Source: Coprococcus sp.
Lineage (GTDB): Bacteria > Bacillota > Clostridia > Lachnospirales > Lachnospiraceae
Direction: 5' to 3'
Length of the DNA: 64,000 bases
Assembly: GCA_017935345.1 (NCBI GenBank)
Contig: JAGBHU010000050.1
Location: 1-64,000 of the forward strand
Part shown: positions 27,851-36,651 of the stretch, one piece after another
How positions within the stretch are numbered: the stretch's first letter is position 1
Layout: each line of letters begins with the position of its first letter
Made by a program: the position numbers and the translations under genes
Notes under the pieces: generated by a model
Databases searched by the model: none
Told to the model about the DNA's origin: nothing
What the model saw: only the letters and a program-made list of their open reading frames with translations

Positions 27851-28198
27851 GTGGAGGCAAGTGCGGCAGCAACGAGACTGCTGTCATTTTATAAGGCGGG
27901 AAGGATAATGTATTCCGGTAATAAATCTTTGACAGGTAAGGACGAGGCAAATGCTACGGATAAGGAATATCTCGCCAGACTGCAGTGCGGCAATGGAAGT
28001 ATGAAATTCATATATGAAACCGTCAGTATAGCTTCTAAGGATACAGAGATAACTTGTGCCAGATATCATTGTACCGGATGTGAAGAAGGGAAAAGCGACA
28101 GCTGTTACAAAATCTTTTGCAGTGATTATGGAAGTAAAAAGGGACTTGGCTATAAGAAATTAAGCTATAAATTAGATAACCTGGAAGATTTTGATTGA
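27851..28198 (+). pseudogene. Orphan copy of the RHS C-terminal tail
   Basis: An open frame of 115 codons begins at a GTG without a usable ribosome site and matches the last 115 or so residues of the RHS protein nearly residue for residue. It includes the Cys-rich 'CARYHCTGCEEGKSDSCYKIFCSDYG' segment (split here as CARYHCTGC and SCYKIFCSDYG). It lacks the HxxxDxxxH region. The last dozen residues differ from the parent tail. It is best read as a duplication remnant, comparable to the displaced C-terminal tips found beside RHS genes, which can recombine with the main gene. Confidence 0.75.
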
Positions 28199-28230
28199 GG
28201 AGATAAGATATGGAATCGGAGAGAATTATT

Positions 28231-29607
28231 ATGAAGAAAGAAATAAAGTTAATCAGGAAAATGATAGCTGTCATAACAGCGGTGATTATAATCCTATGTG
28301 TAAACAGATACTGGCTGGACATGAAGGTGAATGCACTCGAGTATCCTCACGGTGCAGTAGATGAATATGGCAGGGACTGGGCTTATTGGATTATGGACGA
28401 TGGAACAATAGAATTGGATAGCTTTGCGGACTACAGTGATAAAGTGGTTATAGTACCTGCAACACTGGACGGCTATAAGGTATCGGGAGTGAGCGATGAT
28501 GCTTTTTGGCACTTTGCTGTAGATTGCGGTGGGGAATGTGAGGTGGAAACAATTATATTTTCGGAAGGAATTACCTTTGTTGATGGTATGTGGGGATGCA
28601 AAAAACTAAAAAAGGTAGTACTCCCTTCAACCTTAAAGGAAATAAGAGAAGATGCTTTTAAGGATTGTGTAAGCCTTAAAGAAATCAATATTCCTTCGTG
28701 TACGGTTATTGGAACCGCTGCATTTCAAGACTGTGTAAATCTGGAAAAGGTAACGCTTCCATATGGACTGGAGACAATCGGTTTTTCTGCATTTGGGGGT
28801 TGTGAAAAATTAAAAAACGTAAGAATACCGGATACCGTTACAAAGATTGACGGCGGGGCATTTTGCTATTGTAACAGCCTTACAGGTATTAAAATACCGG
28901 AAAGTGTAGAGAAAATAGGTAACGGTGCCTTTGATGGTTGTTCCGGTTTGAGGAAGGTAACCATATATAATGACAAAGCAAAAATAGCGGTAGCAGACAA
29001 ATACCGTTCTGATGCGATTCCAGCTATACCGGGTCTTACAATATACGGACATAAGGGTTCAACAGCTGAGGAATATGCGAAGCAAAAGGGAATAGCATTT
29101 AAAGCAACCAAAAAGACAGGGGATATTTCATCGTACAAAGTGACGCTTAGCAGGAGTGAATATATATATGACGGTAAAAGCAAAAAACCAAAGATAACGA
29201 TAAAAACAGGCAGGGGAATATTAAAGAAAACCAACTACACCATTCAGTATAAGAACAATGTCAATGCCGGCAGGGCGACTGTTATCATCAAGGGAAAGGA
29301 TAAATATACAGGAACGGTAAAGAAGACTTTTATCATCAGACCTGCTACACCAAAGGTAACGGCAAAGAATGTCGGCAGCGGAATCAAGGTATCGTGGAAC
29401 AGAATAAGTGGAGTAAAAGGCTACTATGTTTACCGGCGGACAGTTAACGGCAAATGGAAGAAGATCGCTACGATAAAGTCGGCAAGGAGGCTGTATTATT
29501 ACGATAAGAAAGCGAAATCAGGCACGACCTATCACTATACGGTACGAGCATATAGAGGGACAGTAAAGAGCAGCTATAAGGCAACATCAAAAATAAAATG
29601 TAAATAA
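28231..29607 (+). CDS. Secreted BspA-type leucine-rich repeat protein with fibronectin III domain, copy 2
   Basis: This 458-residue paralog of the gene at 26448 has the same order: N-terminal signal segment, leucine-rich repeats, beta domain with 'YTIQYKNN' and a fibronectin III domain. The C-terminal 200 residues are almost identical to copy 1. The N-terminal 100 residues and some repeat units differ (for example 'FADYSDKVVIVPATLDGYK'), so divergence is concentrated in the part most likely to contact a partner. I chose the ATG at 28231 because it aligns with copy 1; an in-frame ATG at 28210 with GAGGAG seven bases upstream is a strong alternative. Confidence 0.82.
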   Translation: MKKEIKLIRKMIAVITAVIIILCVNRYWLDMKVNALEYPHGAVDEYGRDWAYWIMDDGTIELDSFADYSDKVVIVPATLDGYKVSGVSDDAFWHFAVDCGGECEVETIIFSEGITFVDGMWGCKKLKKVVLPSTLKEIREDAFKDCVSLKEINIPSCTVIGTAAFQDCVNLEKVTLPYGLETIGFSAFGGCEKLKNVRIPDTVTKIDGGAFCYCNSLTGIKIPESVEKIGNGAFDGCSGLRKVTIYNDKAKIAVADKYRSDAIPAIPGLTIYGHKGSTAEEYAKQKGIAFKATKKTGDISSYKVTLSRSEYIYDGKSKKPKITIKTGRGILKKTNYTIQYKNNVNAGRATVIIKGKDKYTGTVKKTFIIRPATPKVTAKNVGSGIKVSWNRISGVKGYYVYRRTVNGKWKKIATIKSARRLYYYDKKAKSGTTYHYTVRAYRGTVKSSYKATSKIKCK

Positions 29608-29631
29608 CATCATTCATATGGTGTCTGGCTT

Positions 29632-29764
29632 GGAGAGCGGATATACAGTATCTGAAATGGAGAGCAGATATACAGTAGGAGAGCGGACATATAATATCTG
29701 AATTGGAGAGCGGCTATATTGACATATACTATGTTCAAGATGAAAAACAATATAGCTGCTCTCC
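29632..29764. repeat. Short GGAGAGCGGATATA repeats ending in a hairpin
   Basis: Direct copies begin at 29632, 29659, 29678 and 29705 (spacing 27, 19 and 27 bp). An inverted copy, CAATATAGCTGCTCTCC, at 29748-29764 pairs with 29705-29721 with one mismatch. The resulting 17-bp hairpin lies between the convergent leucine-rich gene and alr and could terminate both. Confidence 0.65.
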
Positions 29765-29778
29765 GATTTGTATTATTA

Positions 29779-30906
29779 TTAGTTATTGATATACACCCTC
29801 GGCACTCTTGCTGAGATGTTACATACGATTACATCAACATTTGTTTCCAACAGGTCAGCCATCCACTCAATCGATACCCCTTCGCCAAGCAGCGTTACAA
29901 TATCGTTTCTTTCTACATCAGGGATATCTGTTACGTCTGCCATACATTGGTCCATACAGACTCTGCCGATAATAGGGGCTTCCTTGCCGCGGATAATGAC
30001 CTTACCCTTGTTTGACAAATAACGGCTATAGCCGTCAGCAAAGCCTACCGGGAGCGTTGCAATCTTTGTCGGACGTTTTGTAACAAAGGTTCCGCCATAT
30101 CCGATTTCCGAACCGGCAGGAACTTCTTTTACCATGGCAACATATGTGTACCAGCTCAGAATTTCCTGTAGTCCCGAATGCTTCCAGTCATATTCATCAG
30201 AAGGTGTCAGTCCGTACAGGATATCTCCGCAGCGTACAGCATCAAGCTGGGCATGTGGCATCATCAGAATGGCAGGACTGTTTGCGACGTGATGTTTTGG
30301 GAATGAAACTCCTGCATATTTAAGTCGTGATACCATATCCAGATATAGCTCAAGCTGTTTATCGGCACTCTTATGGTCTGCTTCATCCGCTTTTGCAAAG
30401 TGGGTAAAGATTCCTGTCAGATTAAGATTCTCCAAATGGGATATTTCTTTTATTTCAGCTACTGCTTCGTCATTGACGGGAAATCCGATTCTGTTCATTC
30501 CGGTATTTATCTTGATCTGAATATTCTGTTTTTTCCCTGCTGCTTTTGCCACACTTGATATACTGCGTGCGCCGGACAGGGAAAATACTGTCAAATCAAG
30601 GTCATATTTCAGTGCTTCTTCAAGCATGTCCTCTCTGGTATCGCCAAGAATCAGGATAGGTTCGTTACAGCCTGCCTCGCGAAGCATTTTGCCCTCTTCC
30701 CATATAGCGACGGCATAGCCTGTGATACCGCATTCTTTCAGCGTAGGATAAAGACCGGCAATACCATGACGATATCCGTCTCCCTTCATCACGGCTATCA
30801 ATTCTACATTTGGGTTTAGCCTTTTTCTGATATTTTCTATATTGCTTCGCAGTTTTGACAAATCAATGACTGCCGCAGTACGTCCTTTCAGTTCAAATTC
30901 GTTCAT
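29779..30906 (-). CDS. alr: Alanine racemase
   Basis: This 375-residue fold type III PLP enzyme interconverts L- and D-alanine for peptidoglycan. The PLP lysine is Lys41, but its motif reads AVMKGDGYRHG instead of the usual AVVKADAYGHG. The catalytic tyrosine is in SEIGYGGTF and the C-terminal 'GRVCMDQCMADVTDIP' motif is intact. Length is normal. ATG at 30906 is preceded by GAAAGGAG. The altered lysine motif could reflect a different amino acid preference (for example serine), but overall identity with Alr is clear. Confidence 0.88.
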   Translation of the reverse strand: MNEFELKGRTAAVIDLSKLRSNIENIRKRLNPNVELIAVMKGDGYRHGIAGLYPTLKECGITGYAVAIWEEGKMLREAGCNEPILILGDTREDMLEEALKYDLDLTVFSLSGARSISSVAKAAGKKQNIQIKINTGMNRIGFPVNDEAVAEIKEISHLENLNLTGIFTHFAKADEADHKSADKQLELYLDMVSRLKYAGVSFPKHHVANSPAILMMPHAQLDAVRCGDILYGLTPSDEYDWKHSGLQEILSWYTYVAMVKEVPAGSEIGYGGTFVTKRPTKIATLPVGFADGYSRYLSNKGKVIIRGKEAPIIGRVCMDQCMADVTDIPDVERNDIVTLLGEGVSIEWMADLLETNVDVIVCNISARVPRVYINN

Positions 30907-31300
30907 GCGAGTCTCCTTTCAGTATACAGGTTTCAGTATATAAATGGATTAAAAAATCATGTCATATATATAATAGTTGTTTTCAATCTCTTGATATGAA
31001 TATTGTTATACAAATATTTTTGTATAACAGCTGTTTTATCCCATTTCAAAATACTATCATAAATGGCATATATTTACAAATAAATAAAAGATTAGGTTGC
31101 CTGACAGAAACCATAGGTAAGAGGTTCTCTAGACTTTACACTTAAGTTGTGATATAGTCTAATCAGTGTATTGAATATATGGATTACGACAAAGGTGCCG
31201 GATGAGGCAATGATCGGGGAAAGAGTTTTATTATCTGTGGATAGTATACGGATGAACGGAGAATAATAGTAAGGTTTAAATTTGAAAGTGAGGAAAAGCA
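30907..31300. promoter_or_regulatory. Divergent intergenic region with a perfect palindrome
   Basis: This 394-bp gap between alr (minus) and the desulfoferrodoxin gene (plus) contains no convincing gene. It holds a perfect 10-bp inverted repeat, GTTATACAAA-TATT-TTTGTATAAC (31005-31028), about 100 bp upstream of alr. It also holds a plausible promoter for the plus-strand gene, TTTACA (31135-31140), 17 bp, TCTAAT (31158-31163). The palindrome looks like a dimeric repressor site. Confidence 0.5.
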
Positions 31301-31675
31301 ATGGATCAGAAATTTTATTTTTGTGAGCACTGTGGAAATATGATCACAGTAGTAAAGAATGCGGACGTTCCGATTATGTGTTGTGGCGGGGAGATGAAAG
31401 AACTCATACCGGGAACAACGGATGCTGCCCTTGAAAAGCATGTTCCGGTTTATTCGGTTGAGAATAACATTGTAACGGTTACAGTAGGTGACGTAGAGCA
31501 TCCGATGCTTCCGGAACACTATATTGAGTGGGTTTCCCTTCAGACAAAACAGGGTAATCAGTGGAAGACTTTGAAGCCGGGCGAGCCGCCAAAGGTGCGA
31601 TTTGCCATTTGTGATGATGATGAGGTTGAGGCAGTATATGCATATTGTAACCTTCATAGTCTTTGGAAAGCATAA
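31301..31675 (+). CDS. dfx: Desulfoferrodoxin (superoxide reductase)
   Basis: This 124-residue protein reduces superoxide to hydrogen peroxide without making oxygen, an anaerobe defence. The N-terminal rubredoxin-like iron site is formed by Cys8, Cys11, Cys27 and Cys28 (CEHC, MCC). The catalytic iron ligands are His47 (EKHVP), His67 (VEHPM), His73 (PEHYIEW), Cys116 and His119 (YCNLH). Both centres are complete, so it is the two-iron class. ATG at 31301 lies behind AGTGAGGAAAAGCA. It is a single-gene unit. Confidence 0.95.
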   Translation: MDQKFYFCEHCGNMITVVKNADVPIMCCGGEMKELIPGTTDAALEKHVPVYSVENNIVTVTVGDVEHPMLPEHYIEWVSLQTKQGNQWKTLKPGEPPKVRFAICDDDEVEAVYAYCNLHSLWKA

Positions 31676-31767
31676 TTTCACAGCCCTTTCGTGTTGTTTT
31701 TGGTATGCTAATGACTTGGAAACACCCGGAAGGGCTTATTATAAATGAGTACATAAGGCGGTAAAAT

Positions 31768-32550
31768 ATGGATGATTTATTAAAAGGTTTATTATATTTT
31801 TTGTTTTTTATTTTAGGGGTAATCATATTTTCATTTGTAAATATGATTATCTATAAGCTTCCCGAGAAGAAGGTTTTTGCAAAAGAAAAATCAGCGTGCA
31901 GAGCCTGCGGGCATGAACTTGCGTTTAAGGATTTGATACCTGTTATTTCTTGGATTTGTTTAAAGGGAAAATGCAGATATTGCGGAGCAAAGATATCTGT
32001 TAGGGATCTGGTTGTAGAATTGCTCGGGGGAGCATTTGCAGTAGGGCTTACCGCTTACTATGGAATCGGTCTCAAGGCGCTTACAATATTTCTGTTTTTT
32101 GCAATGCTGACGATTGTTACATGTATTGATATGGATACAATGGAAATTCCCTTTGTACTTAACGTTATCATATTGGTTCTTGGTATTATTTCCATATGGA
32201 CTGTAGGTGGGGTATCCATTTTGGAGAGAATAATAGGATTGTTTTGTATCAGTCTCCCTTTGTTTCTTATTGTATTGGTTATACCGGAAGGCTTTGGCGG
32301 TGGAGACATTAAGCTGATGTTTGCGGCAGGTATGTTTCTTGGATGGAAGGCGACTGTTGTTGCATTTTTGATAGGTCTGCTGCTAGGCGGAGGATATGGT
32401 GTTGTGTGTCTTATTCGCAGAAAGCATGGCAAAAAAGACCATTTTGCTTTTGGTCCGTTTCTGAGTGTGGGATTGGCGATAGCGGTATTTTGCGGAACAC
32501 AGCTTATGGATATGTATTTGGAATTTTTAAAAATGTCTTTTACGGTATAG
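31768..32550 (+). CDS. Type IV prepilin peptidase (A24 family)
   Basis: This 260-residue polytopic membrane aspartic protease has two CxxC pairs (CRACGH, CRYCGA) in the N-terminal methylase-type domain. The two catalytic aspartates are in DMDTMEIP and GGGDIK. It processes type IV or Tad prepilins, or competence pseudopilins. No pilin or secretion ATPase gene is present in this window, so its substrates are encoded elsewhere. The ribosome site before ATG 31768 is modest (AAGGCGG). Confidence 0.92.
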   Translation: MDDLLKGLLYFLFFILGVIIFSFVNMIIYKLPEKKVFAKEKSACRACGHELAFKDLIPVISWICLKGKCRYCGAKISVRDLVVELLGGAFAVGLTAYYGIGLKALTIFLFFAMLTIVTCIDMDTMEIPFVLNVIILVLGIISIWTVGGVSILERIIGLFCISLPLFLIVLVIPEGFGGGDIKLMFAAGMFLGWKATVVAFLIGLLLGGGYGVVCLIRRKHGKKDHFAFGPFLSVGLAIAVFCGTQLMDMYLEFLKMSFTV

Positions 32551-32732
32551 AAATATCCGGGGGATTCTTTCTTAATAAAATCAAACAGCCGCTTTTATAA
32601 TATAATTAACACTTGTGAAAATAAGCATAAACAGCTATACTAATATACGTATTGAATTTAATGCGTTAAAGTGGCAGGACTTTAAACAGTATGAAATGCC
32701 ACTGAAAAGAATGATAAAAGGAGTAGAGTAAA

Positions 32733-34367
32733 ATGCCAATTATAGATTACCTGGAGAGAAATGCCAGAGACTTTGGAAGTGATATAGCACTTGTTGAGAT
32801 AAATCCTGATGTTCAGGAGACAAGAAGAGTTACATGGAGAGAATACGAGTTGATTGAATCGACACCGACATGCAGCTACAGAAGAGAAATTACATGGGCG
32901 GTTTTCAATGAGAAGGCAAACAGATTTGCAAATCTTCTTGTGGCACGTGGTATACAGCCGGGAGATAAGGTTGGTATTCTGATGATGAACTGTCTGGAAT
33001 GGCTGCCAATTTATTTTGGTGCATTAAAGACAGGTGCGATTGTGGTACCGTTCAATTTTAGATATGATGCGGAAGAGATCAAATATTGCGTAGAGCTGGC
33101 AGATGTGGACGTGCTTGTGTTCGGTCCTGAATTTATCGGGCGAATAGAAGCAATCGTGGACGATATAGCAGAAAAGCGAATATTATTTTATGTCGGTGGA
33201 AATTGCCCGACATTTGCAGAGGATTATGATAAGCTTGCTTCCAACTGTTCCAGTACCTTTGAGAAGAGGGATATTAAGGATAGTGACGATGCGGCAATTT
33301 ATTTCTCTTCAGGGACAACGGGATTTCCGAAGGCAATTTTACATAACCATGAGAGCCTGATGCATGCGGCAAGGGTTGAGCATGCACATCATGGACAAAC
33401 AAAGGAGGATGTATTTCTGTGTATTCCGCCGCTTTATCATACGGGTGCCAAGATGCATTGGTTTGGAAGTCTTGTTTCAGGAGGAAAGGCGGTTCTTCTG
33501 AAGGGCGTCAATGCAGCAACGATTTTAAAGACTGTCAGTGATGAGAAATGTACGATTGTATGGCTGCTTGTTCCTTGGGCGCAGGATATTTTGCTGGCGC
33601 TGGAAAAGGGGGAGGTAAAGCTTTCTGATTATGAGTTGTCACAATGGAGACTCATGCATATCGGGGCACAGCCTGTTCCGCAGAGTCTTATAAAGAAATG
33701 GAAGGAAATTTTCCCACATCATGACTACGATACAAACTATGGACTTTCTGAATCAATTGGGCCGGGTGCCGTACATCTTGGAATAGAGAATATACATAAG
33801 GTCGGAGCGATTGGTATTCCGGGTTATGGCTGGGAGGCACGTATCGTTGACGAAGCAGGAAATGACGTGGTACAGGGACAGGTCGGTGAGCTTATCCTGA
33901 AGGGACCGGGTGTTATGACATGTTATTACAAAAATCCTGAGGCTACGGCAGAATGTCTTAAAGATGGCTGGCTTTATACAGGTGATATGGCGCAGAAGGA
34001 TGAGGACGGTTTTATTTATCTGGTTGACAGAAAGAAGGACGTAATCATAAGCGGTGGAGAAAATATTTATCCTGTACAGATAGAGAATTTTTTAAGTAAG
34101 TATCCGAAGATAAAGGATGTAGCCGTTATCGGTATCGCAGATACACGACTTGGTGAAATTACGGCAGCAATTATTGAGCCAAAGGACGGCGTGGAATGTA
34201 CAGAGGATGAAATTAATGAGTTCTGTAAGGAACTTCCGAGATATAAAAGACCAAGGAAAATTATATTTGAGAAGGTTCCGAGAAATGCGACAGGTAAAAT
34301 AGAAAAACCTTTGCTTAGAAAGATGCATAATAGTGAGAACCTTGTAGCGGCAGAAAATAAGGCATAG
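32733..34367 (+). CDS. AMP-forming acyl-CoA synthetase (ANL superfamily)
   Basis: This 544-residue enzyme activates a carboxylic acid, probably a fatty acid, as acyl-AMP and then acyl-CoA. The core motifs are SSGTTGFPK (P-loop-like), 'YGLSESIG' (A5), 'GWLYTGDMAQKDEDG' (A7), 'DRKKDVIISGGENIYP' (A8) and the C-terminal catalytic lysine in 'RNATGKIEKP'. Between residues about 33 and 55 an extra segment follows 'VTWREYE' before the family's usual 'NEKANRFANLL'. Part of it ('REITW') echoes 'RRVTW', suggesting a small internal duplication. ATG at 32733 follows AAAGGAG. No neighbouring gene clarifies the substrate. Confidence 0.88.
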   Translation: MPIIDYLERNARDFGSDIALVEINPDVQETRRVTWREYELIESTPTCSYRREITWAVFNEKANRFANLLVARGIQPGDKVGILMMNCLEWLPIYFGALKTGAIVVPFNFRYDAEEIKYCVELADVDVLVFGPEFIGRIEAIVDDIAEKRILFYVGGNCPTFAEDYDKLASNCSSTFEKRDIKDSDDAAIYFSSGTTGFPKAILHNHESLMHAARVEHAHHGQTKEDVFLCIPPLYHTGAKMHWFGSLVSGGKAVLLKGVNAATILKTVSDEKCTIVWLLVPWAQDILLALEKGEVKLSDYELSQWRLMHIGAQPVPQSLIKKWKEIFPHHDYDTNYGLSESIGPGAVHLGIENIHKVGAIGIPGYGWEARIVDEAGNDVVQGQVGELILKGPGVMTCYYKNPEATAECLKDGWLYTGDMAQKDEDGFIYLVDRKKDVIISGGENIYPVQIENFLSKYPKIKDVAVIGIADTRLGEITAAIIEPKDGVECTEDEINEFCKELPRYKRPRKIIFEKVPRNATGKIEKPLLRKMHNSENLVAAENKA

Positions 34368-34381
34368 GATAGTGCAAGGAT

Positions 34382-34463
34382 AAAGAGGGTGCTTTAGTAC
34401 GGTATATACAGACTGTTTTTTGGAAAGCAGATTTCGGTGTAAGCTGACAGCAGCCTCTTTTTC
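34382..34463 (+). terminator. Possible terminator after the acyl-CoA synthetase
   Basis: AAAGAGGGTGCT (34382-34393) pairs with AGCAGCCTCTTT (34449-34460) and a T run follows. The 55-nt loop makes it less certain. Confidence 0.45.
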
Positions 34464-34572
34464 TGTTACATTTTTAAGGTTTCCAATTCTTTACAAAACA
34501 GAGAATGTATGCTTAAATAAGTAGTTAGATAAAATATAAGAGGGACTAATCGAATATAGAAGGGATAAAATT

Positions 34573-35829
34573 ATGAAGACACCGTTTGTAACAAAGGAAA
34601 AGGCTGAAGAGATTATTAAGGATTATCCGACACCATTTCATTTATATGATGAGAAGGGAATCAGGGAAAATGCAAGAAAGCTGTATAAAGCATTTTCATG
34701 GAACAAAGGGTTTAAGGAGTATTTTGCAGTAAAGGCTACTCCGAATCCTACGATACTTAAGATATTGAAGGAAGAGGGCTGCGGAACGGACTGCTCATCA
34801 CTTACCGAGCTTATGATGTCGGACAGGATGGGATTTTCGGGAGATGAAATTATGTTCTCGTCAAATGACACGCCGGCGGAGGAGTTTGTGCTTGCAAAGA
34901 AGCTTGGGGCAACCATTAACCTTGATGATATCACACATATAGAATTTCTTGAGAAAAGTGCAGGAATACCTGAAAAGATTTGCTGCCGTTTTAATCCGGG
35001 CGGAACTTTTTCCATTTCAACAACCATTATGGACAATCCGGGTGATGCAAAGTACGGTATGACAAAGGAGCAGATTATAGAGGCATATGCGATTCTCAAG
35101 AGTAAGGGTGTAAAGAGATTTGGTATGCATGCGTTTTTGGCAAGCAATACGGTTACAAATGAGTATTATCCGACGCTTGCAAAGATATTGTTTGAGACCG
35201 CAGTTGAGATTAAGGAGAAAACGGGTGTTAAGCTTGACTTTATCAATTTGTCAGGTGGTATCGGTGTTCCGTATACACCGGATAAAGAGCCGAATGATAT
35301 TCTGGCTATTGGTGAAGGGGTAAGAAAGGTATACGAAGAGATACTTGTTCCGGCAGAGCTGGGTGATGTTGCTATATTTACAGAGCTTGGACGATTCATG
35401 TTAGCACCATACGGACATTTGATTACAACGGCAATCCATGAGAAGCATACGCATAAGGAGTATATCGGTGTGGATGCGTGTGCGGTTAATCTGATGAGAC
35501 CTGCCATGTACGGAGCATATCATCATATAACGGTTTTGGGCAAAGAGGATGCGCCATGTGACCATAAATATGATATTACGGGTTCTCTTTGTGAGAACAA
35601 TGATAAATTTGCTATAGACAGAATGCTGCCAAAGATTGACAGAGGTGACATCCTTGCTATTCATGATACGGGAGCACACGGATTTGCCATGGGATATAAT
35701 TATAACGGTAAGCTGAAGTCAGCGGAAATTCTCCTGCGTGAGGATGGTTCATACAAGCTGATTCGACGTGCAGAGACACCGGAGGACTATTTTGCAACGA
35801 TAAATGACTTCTGGGATGTTGAACTGTAA
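34573..35829 (+). CDS. lysA: Diaminopimelate decarboxylase-like PLP enzyme
   Basis: This 418-residue fold type III PLP decarboxylase has the PLP lysine Lys54 in YFAVKATPNP, the family hallmark 'GFSGDEIMFSSND', a phosphate-binding 'NLSGGIGVPY', 'TELGRFMLAPYG', and the C-terminal 'DTGAHGFAMGYNYN' motif. LysA makes L-lysine from meso-diaminopimelate. Some details (for example 'GSLCENNDKF' at the usual 'GPxCExxD' site) deviate from classic LysA, so a related decarboxylase is possible. ATG at 34573 has a weak AGAAGGGAT ribosome site. It is followed by a strong terminator. Confidence 0.86.
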   Translation: MKTPFVTKEKAEEIIKDYPTPFHLYDEKGIRENARKLYKAFSWNKGFKEYFAVKATPNPTILKILKEEGCGTDCSSLTELMMSDRMGFSGDEIMFSSNDTPAEEFVLAKKLGATINLDDITHIEFLEKSAGIPEKICCRFNPGGTFSISTTIMDNPGDAKYGMTKEQIIEAYAILKSKGVKRFGMHAFLASNTVTNEYYPTLAKILFETAVEIKEKTGVKLDFINLSGGIGVPYTPDKEPNDILAIGEGVRKVYEEILVPAELGDVAIFTELGRFMLAPYGHLITTAIHEKHTHKEYIGVDACAVNLMRPAMYGAYHHITVLGKEDAPCDHKYDITGSLCENNDKFAIDRMLPKIDRGDILAIHDTGAHGFAMGYNYNGKLKSAEILLREDGSYKLIRRAETPEDYFATINDFWDVEL

Positions 35830-35879
35830 AGTTAAGGATAAATGAGATTATTTGTTTACAACAGATATCAGTGTCAATG

Positions 35880-35942
35880 AAGGTTCAGCCATTTGCCAGT
35901 CTGTATATATCATATACAGACTGACAGATGGCTGAACCTTTT
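35880..35942. terminator. Bidirectional terminator between lysA and the cyclophilin gene
   Basis: A nearly perfect hairpin of about 28 bp begins AAGGTTCAGCCAT and ends ATGGCTGAACCTTTT. The A tract on one side and the T tract on the other suit both convergent genes. Confidence 0.8.
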
Positions 35943-36019
35943 ATAAGTTTTAAGAATCTTAAGAATTCTTTTCATATATTTGTTTTCAAATGAAACAATT
36001 TGCGTTATAATTATGTCAA

Positions 36020-36538
36020 TTAGGCTTTTTCCGGTTCAGGATAGTCGATACCCTGTGTATCAACAGTAACGGATTTCATCTTCTGTTCTTCGAGAGGACG
36101 GTCGTTAAAGTTTGTTTTTACATTTGCAATCTTGTCAACGACATCTAAGCCTTCGATGACTTTGCCAAATGCGGCATATGCACCATCGAGATGCGGGGAT
36201 GTCTGATGCATGATGAAGAACTGTGAACCGGCTGAATCAGGCATCATGGAACGTGCCATAGACAGAACGCCGGGCGTGTGTGCAAGGTCGTTCTTGAAAC
36301 CATTTTGGGAGAACTCACCTTTGATGGAATAGCCGGGACCACCTGTTCCGATTCCATCAGGACAACCACCCTGAATCATAAAGCCGCGTATTACACGATG
36401 GAAGATAAGTCCGTCGTAATATCCCTTTTTAATAAGAGAGATAAAATTATTTACAGTATTTGGTGCAATGTCAGGATAAAGCTCCGCTTTCATGACATCA
36501 CCGTTTTCCATAGTAATGGTAACGATTGGATTTGCCAA
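36020..36538 (-). CDS. Cyclophilin-type peptidyl-prolyl isomerase
   Basis: This 172-residue protein covers a single cyclophilin domain. The active-site segments are visible: 'FHRVIRGFMIQGG' with the catalytic Arg, 'GSQFFIMH', and 'HLDGAYAAFGKVIEG'. It lacks a signal peptide, so it is cytoplasmic. The reading frame begins with TTG at 36538, preceded by AAAGGA; no in-frame ATG fits, so a TTG start is likely. It is transcribed divergently from mltG. Confidence 0.93.
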   Translation of the reverse strand: MANPIVTITMENGDVMKAELYPDIAPNTVNNFISLIKKGYYDGLIFHRVIRGFMIQGGCPDGIGTGGPGYSIKGEFSQNGFKNDLAHTPGVLSMARSMMPDSAGSQFFIMHQTSPHLDGAYAAFGKVIEGLDVVDKIANVKTNFNDRPLEEQKMKSVTVDTQGIDYPEPEKA

Positions 36539-36651
36539 TTTAAATCATCCTTTCTATAATTAGTGATATTGATATGATACCATTACTGAATGGAACAGGC
36601 AAACAGAATTTTATATAACAGAGATTATAAGAGCAAAGGAGAAGTGGAAAA

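Larger units (their letters stand above)
26059..29607 (+). repeat. 1.8-kb tandem duplication (RHS tail plus leucine-rich gene)
   Basis: The sequence from 26059 (GCAAGTGCGGCAGCAAC) to 27821 reappears from 27857 to 29607. The first part is nearly identical; the leucine-rich genes are highly similar but with several coding differences and small indels (offset 1798 bp at the start, 1786 at the end). The 5' breakpoint falls inside the RHS C-terminal domain. Confidence 0.88.

Noticed and set aside
29632-29764. Possible CRISPR array in the GGAGAGCGG repeats
   Set aside because: Repeats are about 14-27 bp with no real spacers, the steps are irregular, and no cas gene is near.
31092-31826. Minus-strand frames across dfx and its flanks
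   Set aside because: They are antisense to a fully conserved desulfoferrodoxin gene and lack start signals.
31768-32550. A Tad/type IV pilus locus around the prepilin peptidase
   Set aside because: No pilin, secretion ATPase or TadB/TadC-like gene is in the window; DUF6382-like FHA proteins occur 6 kb away but with kinase genes, so a pilus locus is not supported.
32671-32704. AGTGGCA/TGCCACT inverted repeat upstream of the acyl-CoA synthetase
   Set aside because: Only seven base pairs with a long loop and no T run; not distinguishable from chance.
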